This document shows positions 51,497-60,690 of a stretch of DNA of 64,000 bases, piece after piece. Position 1 is the stretch's first letter. Every line of letters begins with the position of its first letter. The position numbers and the translations under genes are program-made. This stretch comes from Pseudomonas deceptionensis. GTDB taxonomy: Bacteria; Pseudomonadota; Gammaproteobacteria; Pseudomonadales; Pseudomonadaceae. Under the pieces are notes generated by a model that saw only the letters and a program-made list of their open reading frames with translations, had not been told where the DNA came from and did no database searches. The DNA lies in NCBI RefSeq assembly GCF_900106095.1, contig NZ_FNUD01000002.1, forward strand, positions 3,059,501 through 3,123,500. The letters are read 5' to 3'.

Positions 51497-54207
51497 CCGA
51501 TCGTTTTCACGCTGTGCCTATGGCGACATGGGCACGACGCTACATCGACACCTTCAAACTGGCACTTGTTGCCATCGAGCCGGGGGAGAAAGCTCCCAAA
51601 GGGTTGGGCTGGAATAAGCCCGGTGGTTACATCACTGATGCACAGGTTGCCGAAGCCTTCTGGTCTGCGAATCCAACGCACAACCTTGGCGTGGTCTTAG
51701 GGCCGAGCCGTGTGTGCTCGTTAGACGTTGATGATGTCCAGTGGACACGCCACGTCTTGTACGAGTTGCTCGGCCTGGACTTGGACGCAATGGCGCTGGT
51801 GTACCCGACAGTAGTCGGTAACCCAGCGCGTTTTCGTATCCTGTTCCAGTTGCCGGATGGAATAGACCTCACGCGTCATTCGCTTGCATGGCCCAACGAA
51901 AACGACCCTGATGGGTCGATTTTTAAAGGTCTGATCGAGAAAGCCAAAGCGGCAAAAGAAGCAGGCGATTTGGACGGTGAAGCGGCTGCACGTGCCGAGG
52001 CAGAGCCCTACAAGCGGTTCACGGTTTTCGAGTTGCGCGCAGGCTTGGTGCAAGACGTATTGCCACCTTCAATTCACCCCGGTACCAGTAAACCGTATAC
52101 CTGGCGCACACCACCCTCCGCTGATGGCCTGCCGGTGTTGACCTCCGACCTGCTGGCCATTTGGCAAAACTGGGACATTTTCAAACGTGATGCCGAGGCT
52201 GCTTGCCCTTGGGCGCCGAAGGCTGAAAAGGTCAAACCAAAGTCGAGCAAGTCGCCTACCCAGGTAACTGGCAATCGGCCTTCGGTGATTGATGAATTCA
52301 ACCGCAGTCATGATGTTGAAGAATTACTGCGCACCCACGGGTACATCAAGCGCGGCAATAAATGGCTTTATCCGCAAAGCAGCACGGGCTTACCGGGTAT
52401 CACCATCACCGATGGCAAGCTGTATTCGCACCACGGCGCAGATCCATTGGCCAATGGTCACCAGAACGATGCGTTTGAGGTGTTCTGCTTGCTCGAGCAC
52501 GACGGTGATCAGTCCAAAGCGGTTAAAGATGCTGCACGCATGTTGGGTATGCAGCAGTCGCCCCGGCCATCCCCGGCGGATCTTCCCCCGACCCCATCTG
52601 AGGATGCCAGCGGGCCGGGCGAATCCGTATCCGCCGTTGAGGCTCCTGCACCTGAGGGGGGCGGGGTGAGTGATTGGACGCCGGACCGAATCTTTCAGCG
52701 CTTCGCTTTGATCGAAGGCAAAACTGCCGTTTTCGACATGTTCAGGCGCGTCATTATCAAAAAGCCTGCATTTGAATTGTTGGTCACCAAAACGCTGGCC
52801 AAAGACTGGTTTGAGTCGACACAGAAAAAGGTTATCGCCGATGACATGGCGGAGCGCCAAGCCAGCAAAGCGAAAGCAGAGGCCAAGTTCAAGCAGGTAT
52901 CAGGGGAGGGCATGAGCCCGACCGAACGCTACGTCTATATAGACGGCACCAAAGACTCTTGGGATATCAAATGCCGCCGTCGAGTCCCCGAGGGTGCTAT
53001 GCGTATGGCGTTGGGCGATGCCTATGGCATGTGGTTGAACAGCCCTGACCGGCGCACCGTGGACATGCAGCACATTGTGTTCGATCCACGTATGACCAAA
53101 GACCCGGAGGTGTACATCAATACCTTTGAGGGGCTGCCTTTGGTCCCGATCGATGCACCGAACAAGTGCCGCACCTTGCGCTCGCTGTTTAGTTTTTTGT
53201 GCAACCACGACGAAGCGGCAACTGATTGGTTGATCAAGTGGTTGGCATACCCGCTGCAAAACATCGGCGCCAAGATGGACACAGCCGTGTTGCTGCACTC
53301 GACCATGGAAGGCAGCGGCAAGAGTTTGTTGCTCAGCGACATCATGGGCGCGATCTATGGCGAATACGCGGCCACAGTCGGGCAGTCACAACTGGAGTCG
53401 AGCTGGACGGTATGGCAGTCAAACAAGCTGTATGGCGTGTTCGAGGAAGTGGTTAGCCGTGACCAGCGTTACAACCAGGTGGGCAAGATCAAACATATGG
53501 TCACCGGCAAGACGGTGCGTATGGAGTCCAAGTTTGTGAATGGCTGGGAGGAAGCCAACCATATGAATGCGGTGTTCCTCTCCAACGAAATCATGCCCTG
53601 GCCCATTGGCGAAAATGACCGCCGGATGTTGGTGGTGTGGCCCAAGGAAACACTGGGGCCTGAAGAGCAGGAGAGGGTGAAGTACGAGTTGGCTAATGAT
53701 GGCATCCCGGCGCTTTATGAATACCTGCTCAGTTATGACTTGGGTGACTTCGATCAGCGTACCCGGCCACCCAACACCGAAGCCCGCCAACGCTTGGTAG
53801 ATTTGAGTATGGCCAGTTGGCAAACCTTTCTAAGTGAATGGCGTAATGGCCTGCTGGGGGCACCATTTAGCGTGTGCGTTAGCAGTGATCTGTACGCGTT
53901 GTTTTTGGAGTGGTGCCACCGCAACAAGGAACACACCTTAAGTCATACCAAGTTCAGCGGATTCATCTCCACCGAAGTGGACAAGATTCAGGGCAAGCCC
54001 TGGATGGATGGCTCGCGGCGATCCTTTGGTACGTTCTTCTTTCCCTGGGCGGGGATTGATCCTGCGCCTTCCCCACCCCCATCTGTGACAGCGGCCGGGC
54101 TCGGTGCGGCGGTCGTTACCTGGCGCGAAGCAGCCAAGGCCGGGGGCTGGAGCGTGGGTAGTTGGGAACACGTCAAGTTCGGGCAACGACAGGACAGCGC
54201 AGCATGA
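51493..54207 (+). CDS. Phage primase-helicase (bifunctional primase/polymerase + DUF5906-type ATPase)
   Basis: A 904-residue replication protein. The N-terminal PrimPol domain has NPTHNLGVVLGPSRVCSLDVDD; the linker (about 240-430) has low-complexity Pro/Glu-rich parts; the C-terminal superfamily 3-like helicase has Walker A EGSGKS (K610), FEEVVSR and SNEIMPWPIGENDRR. This is the P4/D3-like architecture that can open its own origin. Its ATG overlaps the zinc-finger stop. Candidate origin repeats follow directly. Confidence 0.9.
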   Translation: MTDRFHAVPMATWARRYIDTFKLALVAIEPGEKAPKGLGWNKPGGYITDAQVAEAFWSANPTHNLGVVLGPSRVCSLDVDDVQWTRHVLYELLGLDLDAMALVYPTVVGNPARFRILFQLPDGIDLTRHSLAWPNENDPDGSIFKGLIEKAKAAKEAGDLDGEAAARAEAEPYKRFTVFELRAGLVQDVLPPSIHPGTSKPYTWRTPPSADGLPVLTSDLLAIWQNWDIFKRDAEAACPWAPKAEKVKPKSSKSPTQVTGNRPSVIDEFNRSHDVEELLRTHGYIKRGNKWLYPQSSTGLPGITITDGKLYSHHGADPLANGHQNDAFEVFCLLEHDGDQSKAVKDAARMLGMQQSPRPSPADLPPTPSEDASGPGESVSAVEAPAPEGGGVSDWTPDRIFQRFALIEGKTAVFDMFRRVIIKKPAFELLVTKTLAKDWFESTQKKVIADDMAERQASKAKAEAKFKQVSGEGMSPTERYVYIDGTKDSWDIKCRRRVPEGAMRMALGDAYGMWLNSPDRRTVDMQHIVFDPRMTKDPEVYINTFEGLPLVPIDAPNKCRTLRSLFSFLCNHDEAATDWLIKWLAYPLQNIGAKMDTAVLLHSTMEGSGKSLLLSDIMGAIYGEYAATVGQSQLESSWTVWQSNKLYGVFEEVVSRDQRYNQVGKIKHMVTGKTVRMESKFVNGWEEANHMNAVFLSNEIMPWPIGENDRRMLVVWPKETLGPEEQERVKYELANDGIPALYEYLLSYDLGDFDQRTRPPNTEARQRLVDLSMASWQTFLSEWRNGLLGAPFSVCVSSDLYALFLEWCHRNKEHTLSHTKFSGFISTEVDKIQGKPWMDGSRRSFGTFFFPWAGIDPAPSPPPSVTAAGLGAAVVTWREAAKAGGWSVGSWEHVKFGQRQDSAA

Positions 54208-54371
54208 CGACTCATTGTGTGTGGGGTGTGTTGACGGTGTGGCGGGTGATTACCCTCAACCTGACACAGCTACAGGCCACGTCTTTAAAGGCTTTCGGGA
54301 TCAGTGTGTCAAGTGTGGTGGGTTTCTCGCACATGCGGGCGTATGTGCATGCTCAACAAACCAAAGACTGA
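54204..54371 (+). CDS. Possible small protein after the primase (doubtful)
   Basis: A 55-residue frame starts with an ATGA overlap on the primase stop. It has no family and its coding region contains one of the GT-rich repeats, so it may not be translated. Listed because the overlap is suggestive. Confidence 0.25.
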   Translation: MTTHCVWGVLTVWRVITLNLTQLQATSLKAFGISVSSVVGFSHMRAYVHAQQTKD

Positions 54372-54513
54372 TGCTTATTAATTATTTCTCGTACGTGAGA
54401 AGAATCCCAACACACCTGACACACCCAGCACATAGAGCATTAAGAGTATGTTTTTAAAGGTTTTTAAGTGTGTTAGGTGTGTGTCGGGTTGGCTGTTTTC
54501 TGTGTCGGGTTGG
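54304..54513. repeat. GT-rich iteron-like repeats (candidate replication origin)
   Basis: GTGTGTYARGTGTG occurs at 54304-54317 and 54468-54481 directly and inverted at 54411-54424. TGTGTCGGGTTGG occurs at 54480-54492 and again 21 bases later at 54501-54513. AT-rich DNA (54375-54390) lies between. They follow the primase-helicase gene and precede the Q-like gene. Confidence 0.6.
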
Positions 54514-54534
54514 GTTTTTAGGGGGGAGATGAGG

Positions 54535-55017
54535 ATGATTCACGAAATCGAAGAGCTTATGCAGCACTGGGGCGAGCAGCATTGCCACGTTGGGGAGGCT
54601 GGTGGCTTGGGTAGCCCGATGGCCACGATCATGGAATACGGCGGCTGCGCTCCTCGGGGTACGGCCGGTTCACGTGATCTGTTGGTGGGAGCGGGCGCTG
54701 GCATGGATCACATTGCCAGCGAAGTGGCGGCGGCCGTTGCCGAGTTGGATCGCCAGTCAACCAAAGGCAAGCAATTGGCCCAGTTGGCCCGACTGCGTTA
54801 CCTGCATCAACCATCGATGTCGCGACGTGAACAGATGCGGCTCCTCGACATCACCGAAGGGGCAGACCAAACGTATCGCAACTGGGTTAAACGTCTGCAT
54901 CAACAAGTGATGCTGATCCTTACCGTTCGAAGCGGTACCACTCGGGGTTACACCCGGCGCAGCGGCCACCAGGAAACCAATCTGACGCGTGCAACGGTGC
55001 TGAGCAAAGCCGGTTAA
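54535..55017 (+). CDS. Putative phage late-gene antiterminator (Q-like)
   Basis: A 160-residue protein: IEELMQHWGEQHC opening as in phage Q-like antiterminators and a C-terminal HTH (RREQMRLLDITEGADQTYRNWVKRLHQQV). Position after replication and before the holin fits Q, and a strong terminator follows. I use the ATG at 54535 (GGAG 6 bases upstream); an ATG at 54529 is possible. Confidence 0.6.
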   Translation: MIHEIEELMQHWGEQHCHVGEAGGLGSPMATIMEYGGCAPRGTAGSRDLLVGAGAGMDHIASEVAAAVAELDRQSTKGKQLAQLARLRYLHQPSMSRREQMRLLDITEGADQTYRNWVKRLHQQVMLILTVRSGTTRGYTRRSGHQETNLTRATVLSKAG

Positions 55018-55053
55018 GCGCTGACCGTTTGTCGGGGTGACTTACCTCAAACC

Positions 55054-55075
55054 TGCGTCAAAGTTGCGTCAAAGT
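55054..55075. repeat. Tandem 11-bp direct repeat
   Basis: TGCGTCAAAGT occurs twice head to tail (55054-55064 and 55065-55075), between the Q-like gene and the late terminator. Confidence 0.85.
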
Positions 55076-55215
55076 GAGTAGAGCAGAATGACCGAAAATC
55101 CCCACTTTTCGGTTTTACCGAACAGGGGTAAAACGTACCCACGATATGAATTCTGCGCCTAGGCGCTCCCCGAGCACGTGCTGTGCACCTCGCCCTGGCA
55201 TACACCAGCGCACTG

Positions 55216-55250
55216 AAAACCCTGCCCACCCCGGCGGGGTTTTCTTTTTT
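55216..55250 (+). terminator. Intrinsic terminator between Q-like gene and holin
   Basis: AAAACCCTGCC pairs with GGCGGGGTTTT (one G-U), with a 6-base loop and a CTTTTTT tail. It would stop late transcription unless antiterminated. The rest of 55018-55285 has no gene. Confidence 0.88.
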
Positions 55251-55285
55251 CAGCACCACGCGCCGCTCTTTGATTGAGGTCATAC

Positions 55286-55630
55286 ATGACAACAGAGCAA
55301 CAAGCGTTAGCTGATATGCCGATCTGGCTGGTGATCGCACTGTCCTTGATCGGCGGTGTGTCGGGCGAGATGTGGCGAGCGGACAAAGACGGTGCTCGAG
55401 GTTGGTCATTAGTCCGGCGGTTGGCCCTGCGGTCAGGTGCCTGCATCGGGTGTGGGCTGTCCACGATGATGCTGCTGCATGCCAATGGTGTGTCGATCTG
55501 GGCGTCATCGGCGGTGGGATGCCTCACGGCAATGGCCGGGGCGGACGTCGCCATTGGTCTTTACGAACGCTGGGCTGCCCGACGCCTCGGTGTTTGCGAT
55601 GTGCCTCCTCAATCGGATCGCTCTGAATAA
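55286..55630 (+). CDS. Putative phage holin
   Basis: A 114-residue membrane protein with three predicted spans (MPIWLVIALSLIGGVSG; LRSGACIGCGLSTMMLL; ASSAVGCLTAMAGADVAIG) and a polar C-terminus. Size, topology and place at the start of the late genes fit a holin. GAGG lies upstream of the ATG. Confidence 0.7.
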   Translation: MTTEQQALADMPIWLVIALSLIGGVSGEMWRADKDGARGWSLVRRLALRSGACIGCGLSTMMLLHANGVSIWASSAVGCLTAMAGADVAIGLYERWAARRLGVCDVPPQSDRSE

Positions 55631-55666
55631 CGCTTTCACATCCACTTGTTGAACAGGACTCCAGAC

Positions 55667-56167
55667 ATGAATGAATCCAGGGAGCAGCAGATGCTTGCAG
55701 GACAATCGTCTATTGCTCAAAAAGTCTTTGGCCATGTCCCCATTCAAGCGCGCTGGAGCGCTCGCGATATCCACGGCGCAGTACTGGCTGCCAACGCCAG
55801 TGGCGCATCGGCCTATGCCGTTCGCCGGGCACTCGGTGAGCTAAAAGATGCTGGGCTTATCAGAGAGCCAATAGGCGGAAAGTTTCAGCGCGATGTAGCC
55901 ACCCCTAAACCCAAGAAGGAGACCTCCATGCCTCAGGCTGCCAAGCAGACCGTTGTATCGATCAAGAAACCTGAAGGTGCACTAGATGTTCTGGCTGCCC
56001 TGTCGGGTGAGGTGGTGAGTCTGTCTGATGAGTTCAGCAAGCGCATGAAGGTGTTGGCTAGCCGCATCGAAGAGGTTGCCCTGTCGGTTGAGTCTGAGCG
56101 GGAGAGCAATGCTGAAGCAATCACCAAAGCCAAGCGCTTGCAAGAGGCGCTGCGGGAGTTCGCGTAA
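55667..56167 (+). CDS. Phage protein with winged-helix-like N-terminus, unknown function
   Basis: A 166-residue protein. The first half (RWSARDIHGAVLAANASGASAYAVRRALGELKDAGLIRE) looks like a winged helix and the second half (about 100-166) is a coiled coil. No family recognised. It lies between the holin and the small terminase, where a regulator of late genes is often found. Confidence 0.55.
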   Translation: MNESREQQMLAGQSSIAQKVFGHVPIQARWSARDIHGAVLAANASGASAYAVRRALGELKDAGLIREPIGGKFQRDVATPKPKKETSMPQAAKQTVVSIKKPEGALDVLAALSGEVVSLSDEFSKRMKVLASRIEEVALSVESERESNAEAITKAKRLQEALREFA

Positions 56168-56384
56168 ACATCAGCAGCCAAGCTCTCAGGCCCTGTGAAA
56201 TTCCTCCCCGTTCTGGCCAATCAGAATAATTCTCGTCTCTCAAATCCTGCCGGGGACCCTGGGCATTTTCCACGGGTACGGGGCAGGAAACCCGCGGGAA
56301 AGCGTTAGCGAACAGTTCACCAGCTTAGTGAACTGGGGTGAACAGGTGAACCCCGTATTCATTAGGTGAACAGGACACTTCATC
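56168..56384. other. Gene-free region before the terminase: candidate cos/packaging (or origin) site
   Basis: It contains inverted arms CCTGCC/GGCAGG, a CCCGCGGG palindrome and, closer to the terminase, GGTGAAC at 56337, 56345 and 56365 plus an inverted copy at 56315-56321. GGTGAACAGG is exact at 56337-56346 and 56365-56374. Confidence 0.55.
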
Positions 56385-56978
56385 ATGACGGTAATCAGTA
56401 AAACCGAGTTTGCGGCGAGACGCGGCTGGGCCAAATCGTACGTTTCAAAATTGGCCAATCAGGATCGGCTGGTGTTGACCGAGGCTGGCAAGGTGGATCT
56501 GGAAGCCACCGAAGCACTGTTGGCTGAGTCTTCCGACCCCAGCAAGGCCGCCGTCACAGCCCGGCACCAACAGGATCGGATTCAACGCGGCGTCAAAAGC
56601 CAACTATCGCCCGAGGTCGAGCCGACTTCTATGGCTGCGCCGCAGCCCGCGATCAGTCCGGCAAGCAAATTGCCTGACTTCCAGAAGGCCCGCGCTCACC
56701 GTGAGTATTACCTAGCGCAACTGGCCGAGGCTGAATTCCATAAGGTCCAGGGTTCGCAGGTCCAATTGGAGGCTGTCAAAACCGGAGCCTTCAACGCGGG
56801 GCGTCTGCTTCGCGATCAGTTGCTGGGCATGCCCCCACAACTGGCGCCGGAGCTGGCCGCCATGACTGATCCTTGGGAAATCGAACGCCGTTTAACTGAC
56901 GCCATCCGCGCCTCGCTGGAGGACGCCGAGCGCATGTCCACGGCTGACCTAATCACGGCCCTTAACAACAAGAGCTAA
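56385..56978 (+). CDS. Terminase small subunit (Nu1-like)
   Basis: A 197-residue protein. The N-terminal HTH-type domain (ISKTEFAARRGWAKSYVSKLANQDRLVLTEAGKVDL) would bind packaging sites just upstream; the C-terminal part is helical (FQKARAHREYYLAQLAEAEFHKVQ). It is four bases before the large subunit. Confidence 0.85.
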   Translation: MTVISKTEFAARRGWAKSYVSKLANQDRLVLTEAGKVDLEATEALLAESSDPSKAAVTARHQQDRIQRGVKSQLSPEVEPTSMAAPQPAISPASKLPDFQKARAHREYYLAQLAEAEFHKVQGSQVQLEAVKTGAFNAGRLLRDQLLGMPPQLAPELAAMTDPWEIERRLTDAIRASLEDAERMSTADLITALNNKS

Positions 56979-56981
56979 CCC

Positions 56982-58997
56982 ATGCACACGGAAATCCCGA
57001 ACGGTGCAGAGGTGTATCGCGAGGCGTATTTCCGTGGGCTACGGCCTGACCCTTCATTGTGGGTCGACCAGTGGGCCGACGAGTACATGCGTATCCCGCG
57101 TGACACCGGTGCCGCAGAGCCTGGTAAATATCGCACCTCGCGGACGCCTTATGCTCGCGAGCCCATGCGCTGTTTGTCACCGGCTCACCCCTGTAAACGC
57201 GTGGTCACAATGGTGGCCTCGCAGCTGATGAAAACCCAGATCGCGTTGAACTGGATCGGCGGCCTGATCCACATGGTGCCGTCCAACATCCTGACTTTGC
57301 TGCCCAGCCTTAGCTTGGCCAAGCGTGTGTCATCGCGGATCAGCAAGACCATCAAGGCCACACCGGTCCTGTCTGAGCGTGTCGCGGCCAACCGATCGCG
57401 TGACTCGCGCAACACGATGGACACCAAGGAGTTTGAGGGCGGCTCGCTGTACGTCACCACTGCAGGCTCGGCGGCCAACTTGGCCGAACTGTCGGCCCGC
57501 TATATCTACGGCGATGAGATCGATCGTTGGGATGTGGACGTGGGTGAGGAGGGCGATCCGATCGAACTGGCCGAAACCCGGGGCAGTACGTTCGGGCGCA
57601 ACGCCAAGTTTTACTTCTCCAGCTCGCCCACGATCAAGGGCGCTTCGCGCATCGCCGATCTGTTTGAGACCAGCGATCAGCGTTATTACTACGTGCCATG
57701 CCCGCACTGCGGCCACATGCAGGTTCTTGAATGGGAAAACCTGCATTACTCGGCCGACTTCAACCTGGTGCATTACCAGTGCGCTGGGTCGGAGTGTGAT
57801 GTGCTGATCGAGGAACACCACAAGGGGCAGATGCTGGCTCGGGGTGAATGGCGATCGCACGCACCGGGTGATGGCGAAACCATCGGCTTTCATCTCAACG
57901 CACTGTATGCACCACTCGGTTGGACGGATTGGCGCTCGCTGGCCAAGCAGTTTGAAAAGGCCAAGAAGGCACAAAATCGTGGCGACCTTGAGCCCATGCA
58001 GGTGTTTTACAACACCCGTTTGGCGAAGGTATGGGACAGCGCTCAGGAGCAGACCAAAGCCGAAGTACTGAAAGAGCGTGCCGGCCGTGAAACCTACGGC
58101 CTGGGCTCTATGGCCTATCGGGTGCTGATGCTCACCGCATCGGTCGACGTACAGGCCAACCGGCTGGAGCTGATGGTCATGGGCTGGGGCGTTGGTATGG
58201 AGCGCTGGGTCATCGACTACCAGGTGATCTGGGGTGACCCGGCGGACGAACGCACCTGGGCTGTGCTCGATGACAAGCTCAAGCTGCGTTACCCGCATCC
58301 GTGTGGCGTCAGCCTCGGCATTCTGGCCACGGCCGTCGACTCTGGTGGTCGCCACACAGACGAGGTGTACCAGTTCTGCCGCCTTCGCCGGTGGCGCAAC
58401 ATCTTTGCCATCAAGGGGGCGAGCAAACCGGGCAGGCCGGTGATCGCGCAACGCCCCTCGATGGTAGACGTGACCTGGAAAGGCCAGACCGAGCGCAACG
58501 GTGCCGAGTTGTGGTTTGTCGGTACTGACACCGCCAAGGACTGGATCTACAACCGCTACCCGTTTGAAGACGGGCCTGGGGCGCTGCACTTTGCAAATGA
58601 CTTGCCGGACGACTTTTTTGATCAGTGTGTGGCCGAGCGTAAGGTCGCGCGCTACGTCAAAGGCTACAAACGTATCGAGTGGGTCAAAGGTAAAGCCGAG
58701 CGCAACGAAGCGCTCGACCTGATGGTGTACAACCTGGCAATGGCGCACTACCTCGGCCTGAACCGCTACAAGGAACACGACTGGGAGCGCATTCGACAGG
58801 CTTTGGCACAGGCCGGGTTGTTCGACGAAAAGCCCCCGCCAGTCGAACGCGTTGCACTGCCAGCTGCAACACAGACGTTACCAGTTGAGCAACCGTCTGA
58901 ACGTGCTCCAACCCCAACCCCGGCCGCACCACCGCAGCCGGTTGCACGACCCCCTCAACGTCGCAGCTCCAGTAGCGGCTATCTCAAGAGACGCTGA
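56982..58997 (+). CDS. Terminase large subunit (GpA family)
   Basis: A 671-residue GpA-type packaging motor: ATPase domain near the N-terminus (VVTMVASQLMKTQIALNWIGG, YIYGDEIDRWDVDVGEEGDP) and the nuclease domain further on (SVDVQANRLELMVMGWG, ATAVDSGGRHTDEVYQFC). The last 60 residues are a Pro/Ala-rich tail. It pairs with Nu1 to cut and package DNA from cos. Confidence 0.95.
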   Translation: MHTEIPNGAEVYREAYFRGLRPDPSLWVDQWADEYMRIPRDTGAAEPGKYRTSRTPYAREPMRCLSPAHPCKRVVTMVASQLMKTQIALNWIGGLIHMVPSNILTLLPSLSLAKRVSSRISKTIKATPVLSERVAANRSRDSRNTMDTKEFEGGSLYVTTAGSAANLAELSARYIYGDEIDRWDVDVGEEGDPIELAETRGSTFGRNAKFYFSSSPTIKGASRIADLFETSDQRYYYVPCPHCGHMQVLEWENLHYSADFNLVHYQCAGSECDVLIEEHHKGQMLARGEWRSHAPGDGETIGFHLNALYAPLGWTDWRSLAKQFEKAKKAQNRGDLEPMQVFYNTRLAKVWDSAQEQTKAEVLKERAGRETYGLGSMAYRVLMLTASVDVQANRLELMVMGWGVGMERWVIDYQVIWGDPADERTWAVLDDKLKLRYPHPCGVSLGILATAVDSGGRHTDEVYQFCRLRRWRNIFAIKGASKPGRPVIAQRPSMVDVTWKGQTERNGAELWFVGTDTAKDWIYNRYPFEDGPGALHFANDLPDDFFDQCVAERKVARYVKGYKRIEWVKGKAERNEALDLMVYNLAMAHYLGLNRYKEHDWERIRQALAQAGLFDEKPPPVERVALPAATQTLPVEQPSERAPTPTPAAPPQPVARPPQRRSSSSGYLKRR

Positions 58998-58999
58998 TT

Positions 59000-59206
59000 A
59001 TGTCCTTTACCCAGAAGCACCTCGACGCGGTTGAGGCGGCCATCGCTCGCGGTGAGAAAACTGTGCGCTATGCCGATCGCACCGTGGAGTACCGCACGGT
59101 GGATGAGCTGCTTAAGGCCCGCTATCAGATCCGCACTTCGCTGGTCGCCTCGGCAGGGCCACGCTCGCGGGTCATACGGCTCTACCACGGAGGCAAGGGA
59201 CTCTAA
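59000..59206 (+). CDS. Head-tail joining protein gpW-like
   Basis: A 68-residue protein (MSFTQKHLDAVEAAIARGEKTVRYADRTVEYR...) of the gpW type, which closes the filled head. It lies between terminase A and portal, as in lambda, and its stop overlaps the portal start. Confidence 0.85.
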   Translation: MSFTQKHLDAVEAAIARGEKTVRYADRTVEYRTVDELLKARYQIRTSLVASAGPRSRVIRLYHGGKGL

Positions 59207-60690
59207 TGCCACGCCAATATCCAACCCTGACCCGCAATGGTTTTTTGCTGCCGGAGCGGATCAAAGCCAGCTACGAAGGAGCTGGAGAGGGCAGGCGCTC
59301 GGCCAGTTGGGACGCCCCCGATGTCAGTATCAACAGCATCAACACCCCGGCCTTGCGCAATCTGCGCGCTCGATCGCGGGCGGCGGTGCGTAATGATCCG
59401 TATGCCTTCAACGTCATCGACAAGCGCGTCAGCAACTTGATCGGCACCGGCATCACCCCACGACCCAAGATCGAGGACGACACCCTGCGCAAAGTGCAGC
59501 AGGAGCTGTGGGAGGACTGGGTGGATGAGTCGGATGCTGATGGCCTGACCGACTTCTACGGGCAGCAAGCATTGATTGCCCGCACCGTCGAAACCGCCGG
59601 TGAATGCTTTGTGCGCCTGCGACCACGGGGCCAGGACGAAAATCTGGCGGTACCGCTACAGCTCCAGGTGCTGGCCCCCGAGTTTGTGCCACACGACAAG
59701 TTTGAGCCTGCCAAAAACGGCAACAGCATCCGCGCCGGGATTGAGTTCAACCCGGCTCACCAGCGCGTGGCGTATCACATGTACCGGGTGCATCCCCGCG
59801 ATGCGTCGTCGTTAAACGCCGGTTACAACCAGTTGGTGCGGATACCAGCCGAGCAGGTGCTGCATATCTTTGAGCCAGTTGAATCCGGGCAGTTGCGCGG
59901 TGTGCCGCGATTGGCGCCGGTGCTCAAGCGCTTGCGCAGCCTGGACAACTACGACGATGCGGTGCTGTTTCGTCAGGAGGTAGCCAACCTGTTTGCCGGG
60001 TTTATCTCTCGGCCGCCACCCGAGGCCACACAGCAACCCCGCGATCCGGTCACCGGCCAATTGTTGACCGAAGACCGCGATGGCTTCACGCCGATGGTCG
60101 CGCTGGAGCCAGGAACCATGCAGGAACTGGGTCCGGGCGAGGAGGTGGAGTTTTCCAAACCGCCGGACGCGGGCAACAACTACCCGGACTTTATGCGCCA
60201 ACAACTGATGGCCGCTGCCGCCGGTACAGGCACGCCTTACGAAATTCTCACCGGTGATATGCGCGAGGTGAACGACCGAGCTCTGCGGGTCGTACTCAAC
60301 GAATTCCGCCGTCGCCTGGAACAACTTCAATTCGGCGTGTACGTGCACCAGTTGTGCCGCCCGGTTCGCGCAGCCTGGATGGACATGGCCGTGTTGGCCG
60401 GTCGCCTCAAGCTGGACAACTACGCGCAACGGCGCCGCGAATACCTGCGCACCCGCTGGGTACCGCAGGGCTGGGCCTATATCCAGCCGGTGCAGGACAT
60501 TCAGGCGCGAATGATGGAGGTCAACGCGGGCTTCAACTCCCGCAGCGAAATGGTCCTGCGTTCGGGCTATGACGCCGAAACCGTCGATGCTGAAAACGCC
60601 GCCGATCAGGCTCGCGCCCAAAAGCTCGGCCTCAATTACAAAACGCTCGTCGACCAGCCTGAACCGGCCGCTGACAAGGAGACACCATGA
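59206..60690 (+). CDS. Phage portal protein (lambda gpB family)
   Basis: A 494-residue portal protein: RARSRAAVRNDPYAFNVIDKRVSNLIGTGI and RQQLMAAAAGTGTPYEILTGDMREVNDRALRVVLNEFRR are the family landmarks. It forms the dodecameric DNA channel. The ATG overlaps gpW by one base and the stop overlaps the protease gene. Confidence 0.95.
   Translation: MPRQYPTLTRNGFLLPERIKASYEGAGEGRRSASWDAPDVSINSINTPALRNLRARSRAAVRNDPYAFNVIDKRVSNLIGTGITPRPKIEDDTLRKVQQELWEDWVDESDADGLTDFYGQQALIARTVETAGECFVRLRPRGQDENLAVPLQLQVLAPEFVPHDKFEPAKNGNSIRAGIEFNPAHQRVAYHMYRVHPRDASSLNAGYNQLVRIPAEQVLHIFEPVESGQLRGVPRLAPVLKRLRSLDNYDDAVLFRQEVANLFAGFISRPPPEATQQPRDPVTGQLLTEDRDGFTPMVALEPGTMQELGPGEEVEFSKPPDAGNNYPDFMRQQLMAAAAGTGTPYEILTGDMREVNDRALRVVLNEFRRRLEQLQFGVYVHQLCRPVRAAWMDMAVLAGRLKLDNYAQRRREYLRTRWVPQGWAYIQPVQDIQARMMEVNAGFNSRSEMVLRSGYDAETVDAENAADQARAQKLGLNYKTLVDQPEPAADKETP

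Noticed and set aside
55047..55554. Minus-strand frames opposite the holin region.
   Set aside because: They have no family and cross the late terminator; the plus-strand holin has an RBS and clear membrane segments.
57330..58778. A 482-codon frame opposite the large terminase gene.
   Set aside because: The plus-strand terminase is certain; this is an antisense shadow in GC-rich codons.
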